From: VRUE01 sp963702955
GTDB taxonomy: Bacteria; Actinomycetota; Thermoleophilia; Solirubrobacterales; 70-9
Length of the DNA stretch: 64,000 nucleotides
Direction of reading: 5' to 3'
Assembly: GCA_963702955.1 (NCBI GenBank)
Contig: OY969774.1
Coordinates: forward strand, 2,294,001-2,358,000
The notes beneath the pieces are model-generated. The model saw nothing but the letters and a program-made list of their open reading frames with translations. It had not been told where the DNA came from and searched no databases. Position numbers and translations under genes: made by a program. Position 1 is the first letter of the stretch, and each line of letters starts with the position of its first letter. Positions 1 to 8,489 of the stretch are shown piece by piece.

Positions 1-39
1 CGTTTCGCCGCATTTTGCGGGCCGCAATTAGACGATCGC

Positions 40-45
40 GATAAT
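40..45 (+). promoter_or_regulatory. -10 element of a probable leaderless promoter
   Basis: GATAAT ends six bases before the GTG at 52, so transcription would begin at or next to the start codon. The same -10-to-start spacing recurs across the window. No -35 can be assessed this close to the window edge. Confidence 0.4.
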
Positions 46-51
46 GCCGGG

Positions 52-777
52 GTGCCCGAAGCCGCCGCAACCCCGCTGCCCCGGCGTGGCCGCATCTGGG
101 TGCTGCTGATCCTCGCCCTGGCGGTCGGCGGGCTCGGCTACGCGCTGGTCGGCATCTCGACCAAGAAGGCCGGCCCGGAAGTCGTCAAGGTCGAAGGCAT
201 CGAGACCGCCCAGTCGACCTTCGGTGGGGTCGAGCAGGAAGGCGACCGTCTGGGCCCTGTCGGCGCGCCGGTCTCGATCCAGGTCTTCAACGACCTGCAG
301 TGCGGTGACTGCCGCTCCAACTTCCTCGCGACGATCCCGCCGCTGGTCGAAAACCAGGTGCGGCCGGGGAACGTGAAGCTGCTGATGCGTCACTACTCGG
401 TCGCCGAAAACCCGCTCGAGCTGGGCTTCTTCGGCGCCGAAGCCGCCGCCCGTCAGGGCTACGGCTGGCAGTACACCTACCTCTTCTTCTACAACCAGGA
501 AGAGGCGAAGCGGTTCGGGATCGACAACGACTTCCTCGAATCGATCGCCGCCTCGGTCGGCGAACTCGACCTGCCGGAATGGCGCCGCTACCTCAACCGC
601 CACAGCGGCTCCGCCGGCGCGATCGCGAAAGGGCTCGAAGCCGACGAAGAAGAGGGCACGCAGCTCGGCATCCGCACCCAGATGGCGACGATCGTCAGCG
701 GCCCGGGAGGCACCCGCACGCTTCAGGACGGCCCCGATCTGACGCAGGTCGAAGCTGCGATCGAAGCGGTTCGCTAG
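52..777 (+). CDS. Membrane-anchored DsbA/thioredoxin-fold protein
   Basis: A 241-residue protein with a basic N-terminus and one membrane segment (about residues 15-37), followed by an extracytoplasmic thioredoxin-like domain. The motif FNDLQCGDCRSNF puts a CxxC active site at C84/C87, placing it in the DsbA-like thiol-disulfide oxidoreductase family. It probably makes or repairs disulfides in exported proteins; the substrate cannot be told. The GTG start is chosen because the protein begins just before the membrane segment and a -10-like GATAAT ends six bases upstream. The nearest upstream ATG (44) is out of frame. It is complete and has the high GC of its surroundings. Confidence 0.8.
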   Translation: MPEAAATPLPRRGRIWVLLILALAVGGLGYALVGISTKKAGPEVVKVEGIETAQSTFGGVEQEGDRLGPVGAPVSIQVFNDLQCGDCRSNFLATIPPLVENQVRPGNVKLLMRHYSVAENPLELGFFGAEAAARQGYGWQYTYLFFYNQEEAKRFGIDNDFLESIAASVGELDLPEWRRYLNRHSGSAGAIAKGLEADEEEGTQLGIRTQMATIVSGPGGTRTLQDGPDLTQVEAAIEAVR

Positions 778-992
778 GTGGCGATCGGACTCGGGGGGAA
801 GGACGTCCGGGTCGTCGGTGAAGACGGGAACTGGTGGTCGTCGAGCCGGACGCGAGTTTCAGGGGTGCTGCATCGCGGTTGCATCACAGAACCGCCCTTG
901 TGGACAAGGGCCCCTTGCCACGGGCCATTCGCAAGCAGGCAAGCGGACCGCGCTTGTAGAGGCGTCACCTACCGCAGCTAGGCTCAAGCGAC
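778..992. other. Intergenic region before the restriction-modification pair
   Basis: A 215-base gap without a convincing gene. It holds a possible hairpin (GGCCC...GGGCC near 911-930) that could end the upstream transcript, and the promoter of the methylase at its right end. I looked for a copy of the tRNA-Pro 3' end that would mark an attachment site and saw none. Confidence 0.4.
979..984 (+). promoter_or_regulatory. -10 element for the methylase gene
   Basis: TAGGCT ends eight bases before the GTG at 993, with no Shine-Dalgarno between, so the message is probably leaderless. Confidence 0.45.
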
Positions 993-2597
993 GTGGCTGA
1001 TAAAGCACAAGAGGGAAGTATCGATCTGCGACGTCTTGTTGGCGCAGCGGTCGCCCTTGGGGCCGAACGCATCCCGTCCGTTTCAGATGTCGAGAGAGCC
1101 CTCGTACGCGAGATCAAACCAATTCGGCCGAGCAAGACTGAGCTTCAACGCATTCGCCGCGCTATTGGGGATGGCGATGATCCGCTTGGAGCTGAGTTCT
1201 GCCGAATCTTTCCGTCGATTGAGCGCCGAACCAAAGGATCGATCTACACCCCAACTCCGATCATCGAGGCAATGGTGGGCTGGGCAACTGACGGAGCCCA
1301 GCCGGATCGAATTATCGATCCTGGATCAGGCTCGGCTCGGTTTGCTGGGGCCGCCGGGGAAGCTCTGCCTAAGGCGACCGTCATAGCGGTCGAGCTGGAC
1401 CCTGTGGCGGCGATCCTCAGTCGAGCGAATCTTGCGACCAAGCGAATGCAGGATCGAGCGGTAGTTGTGCTTGAGGACTACCGGGCGTTCTCCCCACCCT
1501 CGCTGAACGGTCGTACCCTCTATATCGGCAACCCACCTTACGTCCGGCACCACAACATCGGTGCGGAATGGAAGCAATGGCTAACCGAGTCAGCAAGAAG
1601 TCGAGGGCTCGCGGCAAGCCAGCTTTCGGGTCTTCATCTCCACTTCGTCCTAGCCACGGCGATGCAAGCAAAGCGTGGCGATCGGGGTGTCTTCATCACC
1701 TCATCTGAATGGCTTGACGTCAACTACGGATCGCTGATGCGAGAGCTACTTCTCAACGGCTTGGGTGGAGAGGCAATCCACGTCATCGTGCCTGATGCCG
1801 AACCATTCGACGACGCCCAGACCACCGGCGCCATTACCTGCTTCGAGATCGGCGCCAAGCCGAAGTCGCTCAGGCTCAAGCGCGTCAAATCAATTGATGA
1901 TCTTGGAAAGCTGAGGGGTGGTCAGCGTGTTCGGCGTGAACGTCTCGCCGAGGCAAGGCGGTGGAGTCCTCTGCTTCGTACTGCCCGGAAGATTCCAAAG
2001 GGCCATATCGAGCTAGGAGATATCTGCCGCGTCCATCGAGGCGCCGTAACGGGCGCAAACGGCGTTTGGGTAATCGATCCGGATAATTCTGAATTGCCGG
2101 ACAGTGTCTTGTACCAGTCCGTTACTCGCGCCCGCGAGCTGTTCGCGGCGGGCGATGCCCTGTCAACTTCCGACCGGCTACGTGCAGTGGTAAGCCTCCC
2201 AACGGACCTTGATGCATTGGATGCTGATGAGCGCGGTCCGGTTGAACGGTTTCTTAGGACGGCAAAGCGTCTCGGTGTTCATCGAGGATACGTAGCAAGT
2301 CGCCGACCGTCTTGGTGGTCCGTCGGCCTACGTGAGCCTGCCCCAATCCTGGCGACCTATATGGCGCGACGACCCCCCGCCATCGTCCGTAATCTTGCCG
2401 ACGCGCGACATATTAATATTGCCCACGGACTTTATCCGCGCGAGCAGCTCAGCCCAACTGCCCTGGATCAGCTCGCGAAGGCCGTCCGATCCTCAATAGA
2501 TGTAGGCCAGGGACGCACGTACGCAGGCGGCTTAACCAAGTTTGAGCCAGGGGAGTTTGAACGGGTGCTGATCCCGAACGTTCTACAGCTTCAATGA
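993..2597 (+). CDS. N6-adenine DNA methyltransferase of a Type II R-M system (XamI-type)
   Basis: A 534-residue DNA methylase. The AdoMet-binding motif I is DPGSGSARF and the catalytic motif IV is NPPY (followed by VRHHN), typical of N6-adenine methylases of the Eco57I/TaqI-like gamma class. The C-terminal half is probably the target-recognition domain. Its stop overlaps the start of the endonuclease gene (ATGA), the usual coupling in R-M operons. It would protect the host site, expected to be GTCGAC if the partner is truly XamI-like. Codon use is visibly less GC-rich than neighbours (AT-rich runs such as ATATTAATATTG near 2409), which suggests horizontal transfer. Confidence 0.85.
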   Translation: MADKAQEGSIDLRRLVGAAVALGAERIPSVSDVERALVREIKPIRPSKTELQRIRRAIGDGDDPLGAEFCRIFPSIERRTKGSIYTPTPIIEAMVGWATDGAQPDRIIDPGSGSARFAGAAGEALPKATVIAVELDPVAAILSRANLATKRMQDRAVVVLEDYRAFSPPSLNGRTLYIGNPPYVRHHNIGAEWKQWLTESARSRGLAASQLSGLHLHFVLATAMQAKRGDRGVFITSSEWLDVNYGSLMRELLLNGLGGEAIHVIVPDAEPFDDAQTTGAITCFEIGAKPKSLRLKRVKSIDDLGKLRGGQRVRRERLAEARRWSPLLRTARKIPKGHIELGDICRVHRGAVTGANGVWVIDPDNSELPDSVLYQSVTRARELFAAGDALSTSDRLRAVVSLPTDLDALDADERGPVERFLRTAKRLGVHRGYVASRRPSWWSVGLREPAPILATYMARRPPAIVRNLADARHINIAHGLYPREQLSPTALDQLAKAVRSSIDVGQGRTYAGGLTKFEPGEFERVLIPNVLQLQ

Positions 2598-3508
2598 CTC
2601 CGATCGAGCCGCCCCTGTGGTCTGACGCTGAACTGGAGCTTGATCGTCGGGCCTCGATTACGAAGTTCCGAGAGGAACGACTGCAGGAGCCCTTGGAGCA
2701 ATATCTGGAAACCTTCGATACTTACCGAGGAGCGGTAGAGGAGCTGCTGGAGACGACTGTCGATTTGACGACGCTCCCCTCGGCGAGCCTTGTCGTACTT
2801 ACCAACCCGGCTCTGCTCGAAGCACTCCGATATCTCGCTGGGCCACCCATCTCAAAGGACGACTTGAAGATCTTGGCGGACGCAAGTCTGGCGCCGAGCC
2901 GCCTTCGAGCTGATCCGGAAATGGCCCAGCGAGTTATCGAGACTATTCTTCTCGCACTTGATCGTCGGCGCTTTCCTTGGGTTGCAGAGGGTCGGGAACC
3001 CGAGGAGGCAGAGCGCGACTCGGCCGCCCTTGCCTCGGCTGCGCTAATGGCTTCTCAGCGACTATCAACTTCCCGGCGAAGTGAAAGCAAGGACGTGCAG
3101 GAGCAGGCGGTCGTCGATGCACTCAGATCGGTGGACTTCAAAGAAGTTCCAACGCGAACGATCTCCACCCTGAGCGACGCGCCCGGCAGCGGGGAGTTTT
3201 GCAGAGAGACTCTGTTTGGGCGCCGAAAGGCCGACTTTGTAGTTGGTCTTTGGGATGGCCGCAAGATGGCAATCGAGTGCAAGGTGAGCAACTCGTCAAC
3301 GAACTCTGTGAAGCGGCTCAACAACGACGCCGCTGCGAAGGCAACTGTCTGGATCGGGGAATTCGGCACGGCACAGACCGTGCCCGCAGCGGTGATTTCT
3401 GGCGTGTTCAAGGCGCACAATCTCAAAGATGCCCAGACTGCGGGCCTGACGCTCTTCTGGGCTTACAAGCTCGATGCGATGCTCGATTGGATTGAGTCCA
3501 CGCGATAG
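2594..3508 (+). CDS. XamI-family Type II restriction endonuclease
   Basis: A 304-residue protein immediately downstream of, and overlapping, the methylase. The C-terminal third has a PD-(D/E)XK nuclease core: KADFVVGLWDGRKMAIECK, with D and E-x-K as metal and catalytic residues, followed by SNSSTNSVKRLNND. Length, architecture and position match my knowledge of the XamI endonuclease family, whose prototype recognises GTCGAC. The family call is by recognition, not by search; the site is inferred from the prototype. The N-terminal part is helical and unassigned. Like the methylase it has lower GC than the chromosomal background, so the pair probably arrived together. Confidence 0.75.
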   Translation: MTPIEPPLWSDAELELDRRASITKFREERLQEPLEQYLETFDTYRGAVEELLETTVDLTTLPSASLVVLTNPALLEALRYLAGPPISKDDLKILADASLAPSRLRADPEMAQRVIETILLALDRRRFPWVAEGREPEEAERDSAALASAALMASQRLSTSRRSESKDVQEQAVVDALRSVDFKEVPTRTISTLSDAPGSGEFCRETLFGRRKADFVVGLWDGRKMAIECKVSNSSTNSVKRLNNDAAAKATVWIGEFGTAQTVPAAVISGVFKAHNLKDAQTAGLTLFWAYKLDAMLDWIESTR

Positions 3509-3672
3509 CCCGGAACAGGGGCCTGCCGCGATGACGGCCACCTCCAATGCTCGTCTACGTTCAGGGGCCACTAGGTCTGGGCATCACAGATTCCTCGCAC
3601 GAACTCGCACCACCGCCCCGCGTACTTCAATGCGGTGCGGCAGCGCGGGTAGGACGGGCCTGCGATCGAACA

Positions 3673-3746
3673 TCGGGGCGCCCGGATTTGAACCGGGGAC
3701 CTCACCGACCCGAACGGTGCGCGCTACCAGGCTGCGCCACGCCCCG
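3673..3746 (-). tRNA. tRNA-Pro (anticodon CGG)
   Basis: On the minus strand the acceptor arms CGGGGCG/CGCCCCG pair perfectly. The anticodon stem CACCG/CGGTG closes loop TTCGGGT (anticodon CGG), and the T arm is CCCGG-TTCAAAT-CCGGG. The discriminator base is A and no CCA is encoded. The 3' end faces the R-M genes, a common arrangement where islands insert at tRNA genes. Confidence 0.95.
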
Positions 3747-3839
3747 AGAGGGACGATTATCTCAGAGCCGGGGGGAAGGCACCGGTGCGACGGTTCGGGC
3801 GCTACTTTGAGGCCTCCCCGGGTTCCGGGTGAGGCCGTG

Positions 3840-4931
3840 ATGCGAAAGCTTGCAACGATCGCCGCTGTCCTGGCGCTGCTGGCGCTGCCCTCTTCGGCTG
3901 CGGCCGGGGGGCTGCCGTATGGCTTCGTCGGCATCTCGCCGCAGAGCCCGGCCAACCAGTCCGACTACGAGCTGATGGCCGAGTCGGGGATCCGCAGCGT
4001 GCGCCTGCCGCTCTACTGGACGGGGGTGGAGAAGTACAGCCCGTTCCTCGTCGCCCCCGACTGGTCCGGCTTCGACCGTTCCGTCGCGCTCGCCGCCGAA
4101 GCCGGGATGCGGGTCTTCCCCTTCGTCTGGGGCACGCCGTCCTGGGTCGCCTCCCAACCACAGATCGAACCGACCCGCAGCGGTTGGGCGCTGCATGCCT
4201 GGGACGACTTCCTGCGACAGGCGGTGCAGCGCTACGGCGCGAACGGGACCTTCTGGCGCGAAAACCCCGACCTGCCGTACATGCCGATCCGCGACTGGGA
4301 GATCTGGAACGAGGAGAACATCGTCAGCTTCTCCAGTCATACCGACCCCGAGCGCTTCGCACGGCTGTTGCGGGCCGGCGGGCGGACCATCCACGCCGCC
4401 GATCGCGGCGCCAAGGTGATCCTCGGCGGCCTCTTCGGCCGGCCCTTGCAGGTGCCGCCCAACGTCAGCTCGGGCGACTTCCTCAACCGCGTCTACCGGG
4501 CCGGCGGCGTGAAGCCGTACTTCGACGGCGTCGCCCTGCACCCCTACGTGGCCGACGCCGCCGCGATGGTGCCGCAGATCCGCAACCTGCGCCGGATCAT
4601 GCGTCGCCATGGCGACGCGGACACCAAGCTCTACGTCACCGAGCTGGGCTGGGGCTCGGCCAGCTACCGCACCCGCTGGGAGCGAGGCCTGCAGGGCCAG
4701 GCGCGTGAGCTGGACCAGGCCTTCTCGATCATCGCCGCGCATCGCCTGTCCTGGCGGATCGGCGGCGTCTGGTGGTTCACTTGGGCCGACGAACCCGGGA
4801 CCGGCTGCCAGTTCTGCGGCTCCTCCGGCCTGCTCACGACCAAGCGCGAAGCGAAGCCCTCCTGGTACCGCTTCAACGCCTGGACCGGAGGCGACGCCGG
4901 CACCGTGCCGCGGGCCGAGTTCGGTGGCTAG
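3840..4931 (+). CDS. Secreted glycoside hydrolase, (beta/alpha)8 cellulase-superfamily type
   Basis: A 363-residue protein with a clear signal peptide (MRKLATIAAVLALLALPSSA, then AAG). The mature part looks like a clan-A TIM-barrel glycosidase (GH39/GH5-like): the acid/base is in WEIWNEEN (E158) and the nucleophile in YVTELGWG (E268). It likely acts outside the cell on a polysaccharide or glycoside; the substrate is unknown. The ATG at 3840 is chosen because the signal peptide begins there; the frame stays open upstream through the tRNA gene but that part is not protein-like. Its stop overlaps the stop of the convergent gene. Confidence 0.75.
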   Translation: MRKLATIAAVLALLALPSSAAAGGLPYGFVGISPQSPANQSDYELMAESGIRSVRLPLYWTGVEKYSPFLVAPDWSGFDRSVALAAEAGMRVFPFVWGTPSWVASQPQIEPTRSGWALHAWDDFLRQAVQRYGANGTFWRENPDLPYMPIRDWEIWNEENIVSFSSHTDPERFARLLRAGGRTIHAADRGAKVILGGLFGRPLQVPPNVSSGDFLNRVYRAGGVKPYFDGVALHPYVADAAAMVPQIRNLRRIMRRHGDADTKLYVTELGWGSASYRTRWERGLQGQARELDQAFSIIAAHRLSWRIGGVWWFTWADEPGTGCQFCGSSGLLTTKREAKPSWYRFNAWTGGDAGTVPRAEFGG

Positions 4932-5521
4932 GCGGAGGCCTGCCGCAGCGAAGGAGCCTGCGTCTCGGCCTCTGAGACGAAGACCCCGTCGGGGCTGCAC
5001 ATCGCCACCTGGGTCGCGCAGAGCGAGTGCATCAGCGTCCGCTCGAAAGAGCTTCCGTCCCATTCGAGCCGGTTGGCGACGCTGACCTGGATCCGTCGCA
5101 GACTCGGCTCGACCTGTTCGAACCAGGCTTCGACCGTGCCGTGCAAGGTCTCGCGCCGCCGCACCGATCGACCGACCACGATCCCGTCCTCCAGTAGATC
5201 TTCGTCTTCGGCGGCGCCGACACCGACCGCGGCTGTCCGGCCGGGCAGCACCGGGATCCTCACCTCGCGCTCGACCGTCTCCACCCAGTTGAAGTGCCTG
5301 ACCCCGTCCACGATCAGCTCCTCGACCGGCTCTCCCCGCGCGTCGAGAACACCGTGCTCGATCAACTGCAGGAAGCCCACTGTGATTCCCACCGACGGAT
5401 CCTCGCCCGCGATCAGGCAATCGGCGCGCCGCCGCGACGGACCCTCCGGCCAACCGATCGGGTAAATGCCTCCCCAGGTGAAGCGCTGCTCGTCCACCGG
5501 CTCAGAGCATCTGCCACGCAT
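4928..5521 (-). CDS. Conserved-looking protein of unknown function
   Basis: I do not recognise this protein. It has about 197 residues from the ATG at 5521, or 209 from 5557, with no signal peptide or membrane segment. It is acidic, with regular secondary-structure-like spacing (for example GVRHFNWVETVEREVRIPVLPG) and third-position GC typical of real genes here, so it is probably expressed. It converges on the glycosidase gene with a 4-base overlap. No catalytic motif is visible. Confidence 0.5.
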   Translation of the reverse strand: MRGRCSEPVDEQRFTWGGIYPIGWPEGPSRRRADCLIAGEDPSVGITVGFLQLIEHGVLDARGEPVEELIVDGVRHFNWVETVEREVRIPVLPGRTAAVGVGAAEDEDLLEDGIVVGRSVRRRETLHGTVEAWFEQVEPSLRRIQVSVANRLEWDGSSFERTLMHSLCATQVAMCSPDGVFVSEAETQAPSLRQASA

Positions 5522-5609
5522 GAGTGCCGAGTCAATACCCGGCTGCCGGTCGCACAAACAAATTTCCCGCTATGTGCGGAGCATTACGTGGGTTAGCGTT
5601 GGATTCGCG

Positions 5610-6218
5610 ATGACCGCTCCGAGCCCACAGGTGAGGCCCGCCACGGAGGACGACTACGAGGCGGCTACCGAGGCGCTCGCGCTGGCTTTCGCCGACGACC
5701 CGGCCTGGGCGCACCTGCTCCCCGATTCGACCGGCAGGGCGGAGCGACTCCTCGCTTTCTTCACCGCCGAGATCGGCAACCTGGCCCCGGACTACCGCCA
5801 GGTTTGGGTCACCGAGGACGGTCGAGGCGCGGCGGTATGGGCCCGGCCCGGTCGTTGGCGGGTTCCGTTCGGCCGAACGCTGCGCCCGGCCCGGCAGATG
5901 GCCGGCGTCTTCGGTCGCCGCCTGCCGCTGGCGACCTGGACGCAGCTTCGGTTTGAGCGGCATCACGCTCCGAAGCCCAGGCACTGGTACCTGCACTACC
6001 TCGGCGTCGAACCGCGCGCCCAGGGACGCGGTCTGGGCGCGGCGCTGCTCGCCCCGGTGCTCGAGCGGTGCGACCGCGAGGGCGTCCCGGCGCACCTGGA
6101 GGCGAGCACCGAGCGCAGCCGGATGCTGTACGAGCGCAATGGCTTCGCCCTCACCGGAGCGTTCGACCTGCCGGCCGGCGGGCCGCCGCTGCGGGAGATG
6201 TGGCGCGAGCCGCGCTGA
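5610..6218 (+). CDS. GNAT-family N-acetyltransferase
   Basis: A 202-residue protein starting RPATEDDYEAATEAL, with a GNAT acetyl-CoA binding motif A at YLGVEPRAQGRGLGAALL (Q/RxxGxG/A) and motif B at LEASTERSRMLYERNGF. It would transfer an acetyl group from acetyl-CoA to an amine; the substrate is unknown. The ATG at 5610 starts at the conserved N-terminus. A TAGCGT hexamer lies ten bases upstream, so the mRNA may have almost no leader. It stands alone. Confidence 0.8.
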   Translation: MTAPSPQVRPATEDDYEAATEALALAFADDPAWAHLLPDSTGRAERLLAFFTAEIGNLAPDYRQVWVTEDGRGAAVWARPGRWRVPFGRTLRPARQMAGVFGRRLPLATWTQLRFERHHAPKPRHWYLHYLGVEPRAQGRGLGAALLAPVLERCDREGVPAHLEASTERSRMLYERNGFALTGAFDLPAGGPPLREMWREPR

Positions 6219-6566
6219 GGCTCGAGGTGCGGGCCGTCCTTTCCCCTCGGCCTCGCCTGGGGTGAGCGCTCGCCGGGTCGGTCGCGGGGCCTTGGTCGAG
6301 TCTTTCGGCGATTCGAACGCGGCCAACCCCAGCCAGGCGCTTCGGCAGAGACGCCTGAGACCTGTTGCCGAGATGAAGTTTGGCCACGCGAGCCCCTTCT
6401 GCGCTCTCTGCTAAGTGAATGGCGAACTCGGGAGGGGGTGGGGAGATGACGCTCGCAGCGACCAGCTCGGCTTTGCCGGTCCTATCGGTAACCAAGTCCG
6501 GTTGACTCTGTGGCCCGAAGCTGCCCGGCGCCGGCCCCGCTCGCAGCCCCTCGCGGAACGGGGTGG
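6219..6566. other. Gap without a recognisable gene
   Basis: About 350 bases between the acetyltransferase and the 3' end of the response-regulator gene. Short open frames here have no protein-like features. I see no tRNA, strong hairpin or long repeat. Confidence 0.4.
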
Positions 6567-7244
6567 CTAAACGGCGATCCGGTAGCCGACGCCGGGGTCG
6601 GTGCGGATCAGGCGGTGTCCGTCGGGCTGCTCGATCTTGCGCCGCAGGTTGGCGATGTGGGTGCGCAGGGTCGGCGTGTCCTCGGTCCAGGCGGGGCCCC
6701 AGACCTCGCGCAGCAACGCCCGGTGGGTCATCAGGCGGCCGCGGTTGCGGATCAGGACGCTGAGCAGGCGGAACTCGGTCGGGGTCAGGTGGATCTCCTC
6801 GCCGTCGCGGGAGACCTTGGAGGCGGCCAGGTCAACCCGCAGTCCCTCCATCTCGACCACCGGCTCCTCCCCCTGCGGGGCGCGGCGCAGGACCGCCTCC
6901 AGCCTCGCCACCAGCTCCGGCGGGCCGAACGGCTTGGTCACGTAGTCGTCCGCTCCGGCCGCCAGCGCCCGCACCTTCGCCTCCTCCTCGCCGACCGCGG
7001 AGAGGACGATGATCGGCATCTCGCTCCACTCGCGCAGTCGTTCGGTCACCTCGACGCCGTCGATGTCGGGCAGCATCAGGTCGACGATCGCCGCCTGCGG
7101 CGGGCGGACCGCCGCGACCGCGAGCGCCTCCTCGCCGTTGCTCGCCGGCGCCGCCTCGTAGCCGGCGTCGCGCAGGATCACCTTGAGGGCGCGGAGGATC
7201 TGCGGCTCGTCGTCGCAGACGAGGATCCGCGCCGGAGCGCTCAC
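6567..7244 (-). CDS. OmpR/KdpE-type response regulator
   Basis: A 225-residue regulator with an N-terminal receiver domain (acidic pocket DDE at 11-13, phosphorylated D55 in IVDLMLPD, conserved K in VTKPF) and a C-terminal winged-helix domain (LTPTEFRLLSVLIRNRGRL ... RTHIANLRRKIE ... GVGYRIAV). It is closest to KdpE. The start overlaps the end of the kinase gene by 4 bases, so both are translated together with the kinase first. No kdpFABC potassium pump genes are in the window, so control of potassium uptake is not shown. Confidence 0.85.
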   Translation of the reverse strand: MSAPARILVCDDEPQILRALKVILRDAGYEAAPASNGEEALAVAAVRPPQAAIVDLMLPDIDGVEVTERLREWSEMPIIVLSAVGEEEAKVRALAAGADDYVTKPFGPPELVARLEAVLRRAPQGEEPVVEMEGLRVDLAASKVSRDGEEIHLTPTEFRLLSVLIRNRGRLMTHRALLREVWGPAWTEDTPTLRTHIANLRRKIEQPDGHRLIRTDPGVGYRIAV

Positions 7245-8395
7245 GTCCCGCCTCCCGTCGCGCGGGGAAGCGAGACGACGAAGCTGGTCCCCTGGCCGGG
7301 CAGCGAGTCAACCGTGATCTCGCCGCCGTTGGCCTCGACGAAGCCCCTGGCGATCGCCAGCCCGAGGCCGGACCCCTCCTGGGCGCCGTTCGACTCGCCA
7401 CGCTGGAACGGCTCGAAGATCCGCTCCCACTCGCTTTGCGGTATGCCGGGACCCTGGTCAACCACGCGGACGATGATCTTGTCACCGACCAGCCTCGACC
7501 TGACGAGGACGGGCCGGCCGCCGCCGTGGCGGAGGCCGTTCTCGAGCAGGTTGGCGAAGGCGCGCTCGAGCTGGGCGGCGTCGGCGTCGATCGCCGGCAG
7601 ACCGGGATCGACGGCGAGCCGCACGGACTGCGGTCGCTGCATCGCCTCGCGGGCCGCGTCGAGCACCTCCGCCAGGTCGATCTGCTCGCGGTGCGGCTCG
7701 GCCTTGCCGGCCTCGAGGCGCGACATGTCGAGCAGGTTCTCGACCAGCCGCGAGAGCCGCTCGCCGCCGGCGACGATCGCCTCGCTCAGCTCGGTCCGCT
7801 CCTCGCCGGTCAGCGTCGCCGAGCCGAGCGCCGCCCCGCCGGCGATGATCGAGGTGAGCGGCGTCCGCAGGTCGTGCGAGATCGACCGCAGCAGCGCCGT
7901 CTTCAGCTCGTCGCTGCGGCGCAGCGCCTCGGCCTCGACCATCTCGGCCTGCATCCGGTCGCGTTCGCGCGAGAGCGCCGCCAGGTCGGCCAGGGCCCGG
8001 TCCGCCTGCTCGCGCCTGCGCTCGGCCTCGAGCGCCTGCGCCCGGGCCAGGCCGGCGAGGGTGCTGCTGACGACGGCGACGATCGCGAAGGTGACCAGCG
8101 CGACCCAGTTCTGTTCCTCGGCGATCGTGAAGCGGTGCAGCGGCGGGATCTGGAAGTAGTTGAAGGCGACGGCGCTGGCGACCGAGGCGAGCAGGCCGAG
8201 GCGCAGGCCCCAGACGATCGAGATCAGCAGGATCGCCGGCAGGTAGACGACGCCGAGCGAGACGACCGGGGCGGCGGACTTGAGCGGGTAGACGAGCAGG
8301 GTGCCCGCCGCAACCGCTGCGAGCGTCGCCAGCAGTCCGAGCCAGGCCGGCGGCGGCTCGGCACTCAACTCGAGGTGAAGCCTGTGTCGCAACAT
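7241..8395 (-). CDS. KdpD-type sensor histidine kinase, short form (DUF4118 plus kinase core)
   Basis: A 384-residue kinase. Four membrane segments at about 17-115 form a DUF4118-like sensor, followed by a coiled linker, the H-box SISHDLRTPLTS (H174), an N-box (FANLLENGLRHG), a G1 box (VVDQGPGIP) and a G2 box (GSGLGLAIARG). It lacks the long cytosolic KdpD and Usp domains of classical KdpD (about 900 residues), so it is the truncated type. It phosphorylates the regulator encoded next to it. ATG 8395 is taken as start because the hydrophobic region begins soon after. Confidence 0.85.
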   Translation of the reverse strand: MLRHRLHLELSAEPPPAWLGLLATLAAVAAGTLLVYPLKSAAPVVSLGVVYLPAILLISIVWGLRLGLLASVASAVAFNYFQIPPLHRFTIAEEQNWVALVTFAIVAVVSSTLAGLARAQALEAERRREQADRALADLAALSRERDRMQAEMVEAEALRRSDELKTALLRSISHDLRTPLTSIIAGGAALGSATLTGEERTELSEAIVAGGERLSRLVENLLDMSRLEAGKAEPHREQIDLAEVLDAAREAMQRPQSVRLAVDPGLPAIDADAAQLERAFANLLENGLRHGGGRPVLVRSRLVGDKIIVRVVDQGPGIPQSEWERIFEPFQRGESNGAQEGSGLGLAIARGFVEANGGEITVDSLPGQGTSFVVSLPRATGGGT

Positions 8396-8489
8396 TGCCG
8401 CCAGGGTAAGGGCGTCGGCGCGGTGAAGTGGACAGGGTCGCTCAACCGGGTTACTGTGTTTTAAGTAGGGCGCGGGCGAATGGAGACCG

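Noticed and set aside
778..3672. Integrase or attachment-site duplicate for the R-M island
   Set aside because: No integrase gene and no copy of the tRNA-Pro 3' end were found on the far side.
3474..3839. Open frame extending the glycosidase 122 codons upstream
   Set aside because: It runs across the tRNA-Pro gene and lacks protein-like features; the signal peptide begins at 3840.
3762..5453. Very long open frame on the minus strand opposite the glycosidase
   Set aside because: An effect of high GC; composition is Arg/Gly/Ala-rich and no motif is present.
6567..8395. Complete Kdp potassium system
   Set aside because: No kdpFABC genes in the window and the kinase lacks the KdpD N-terminal domains.
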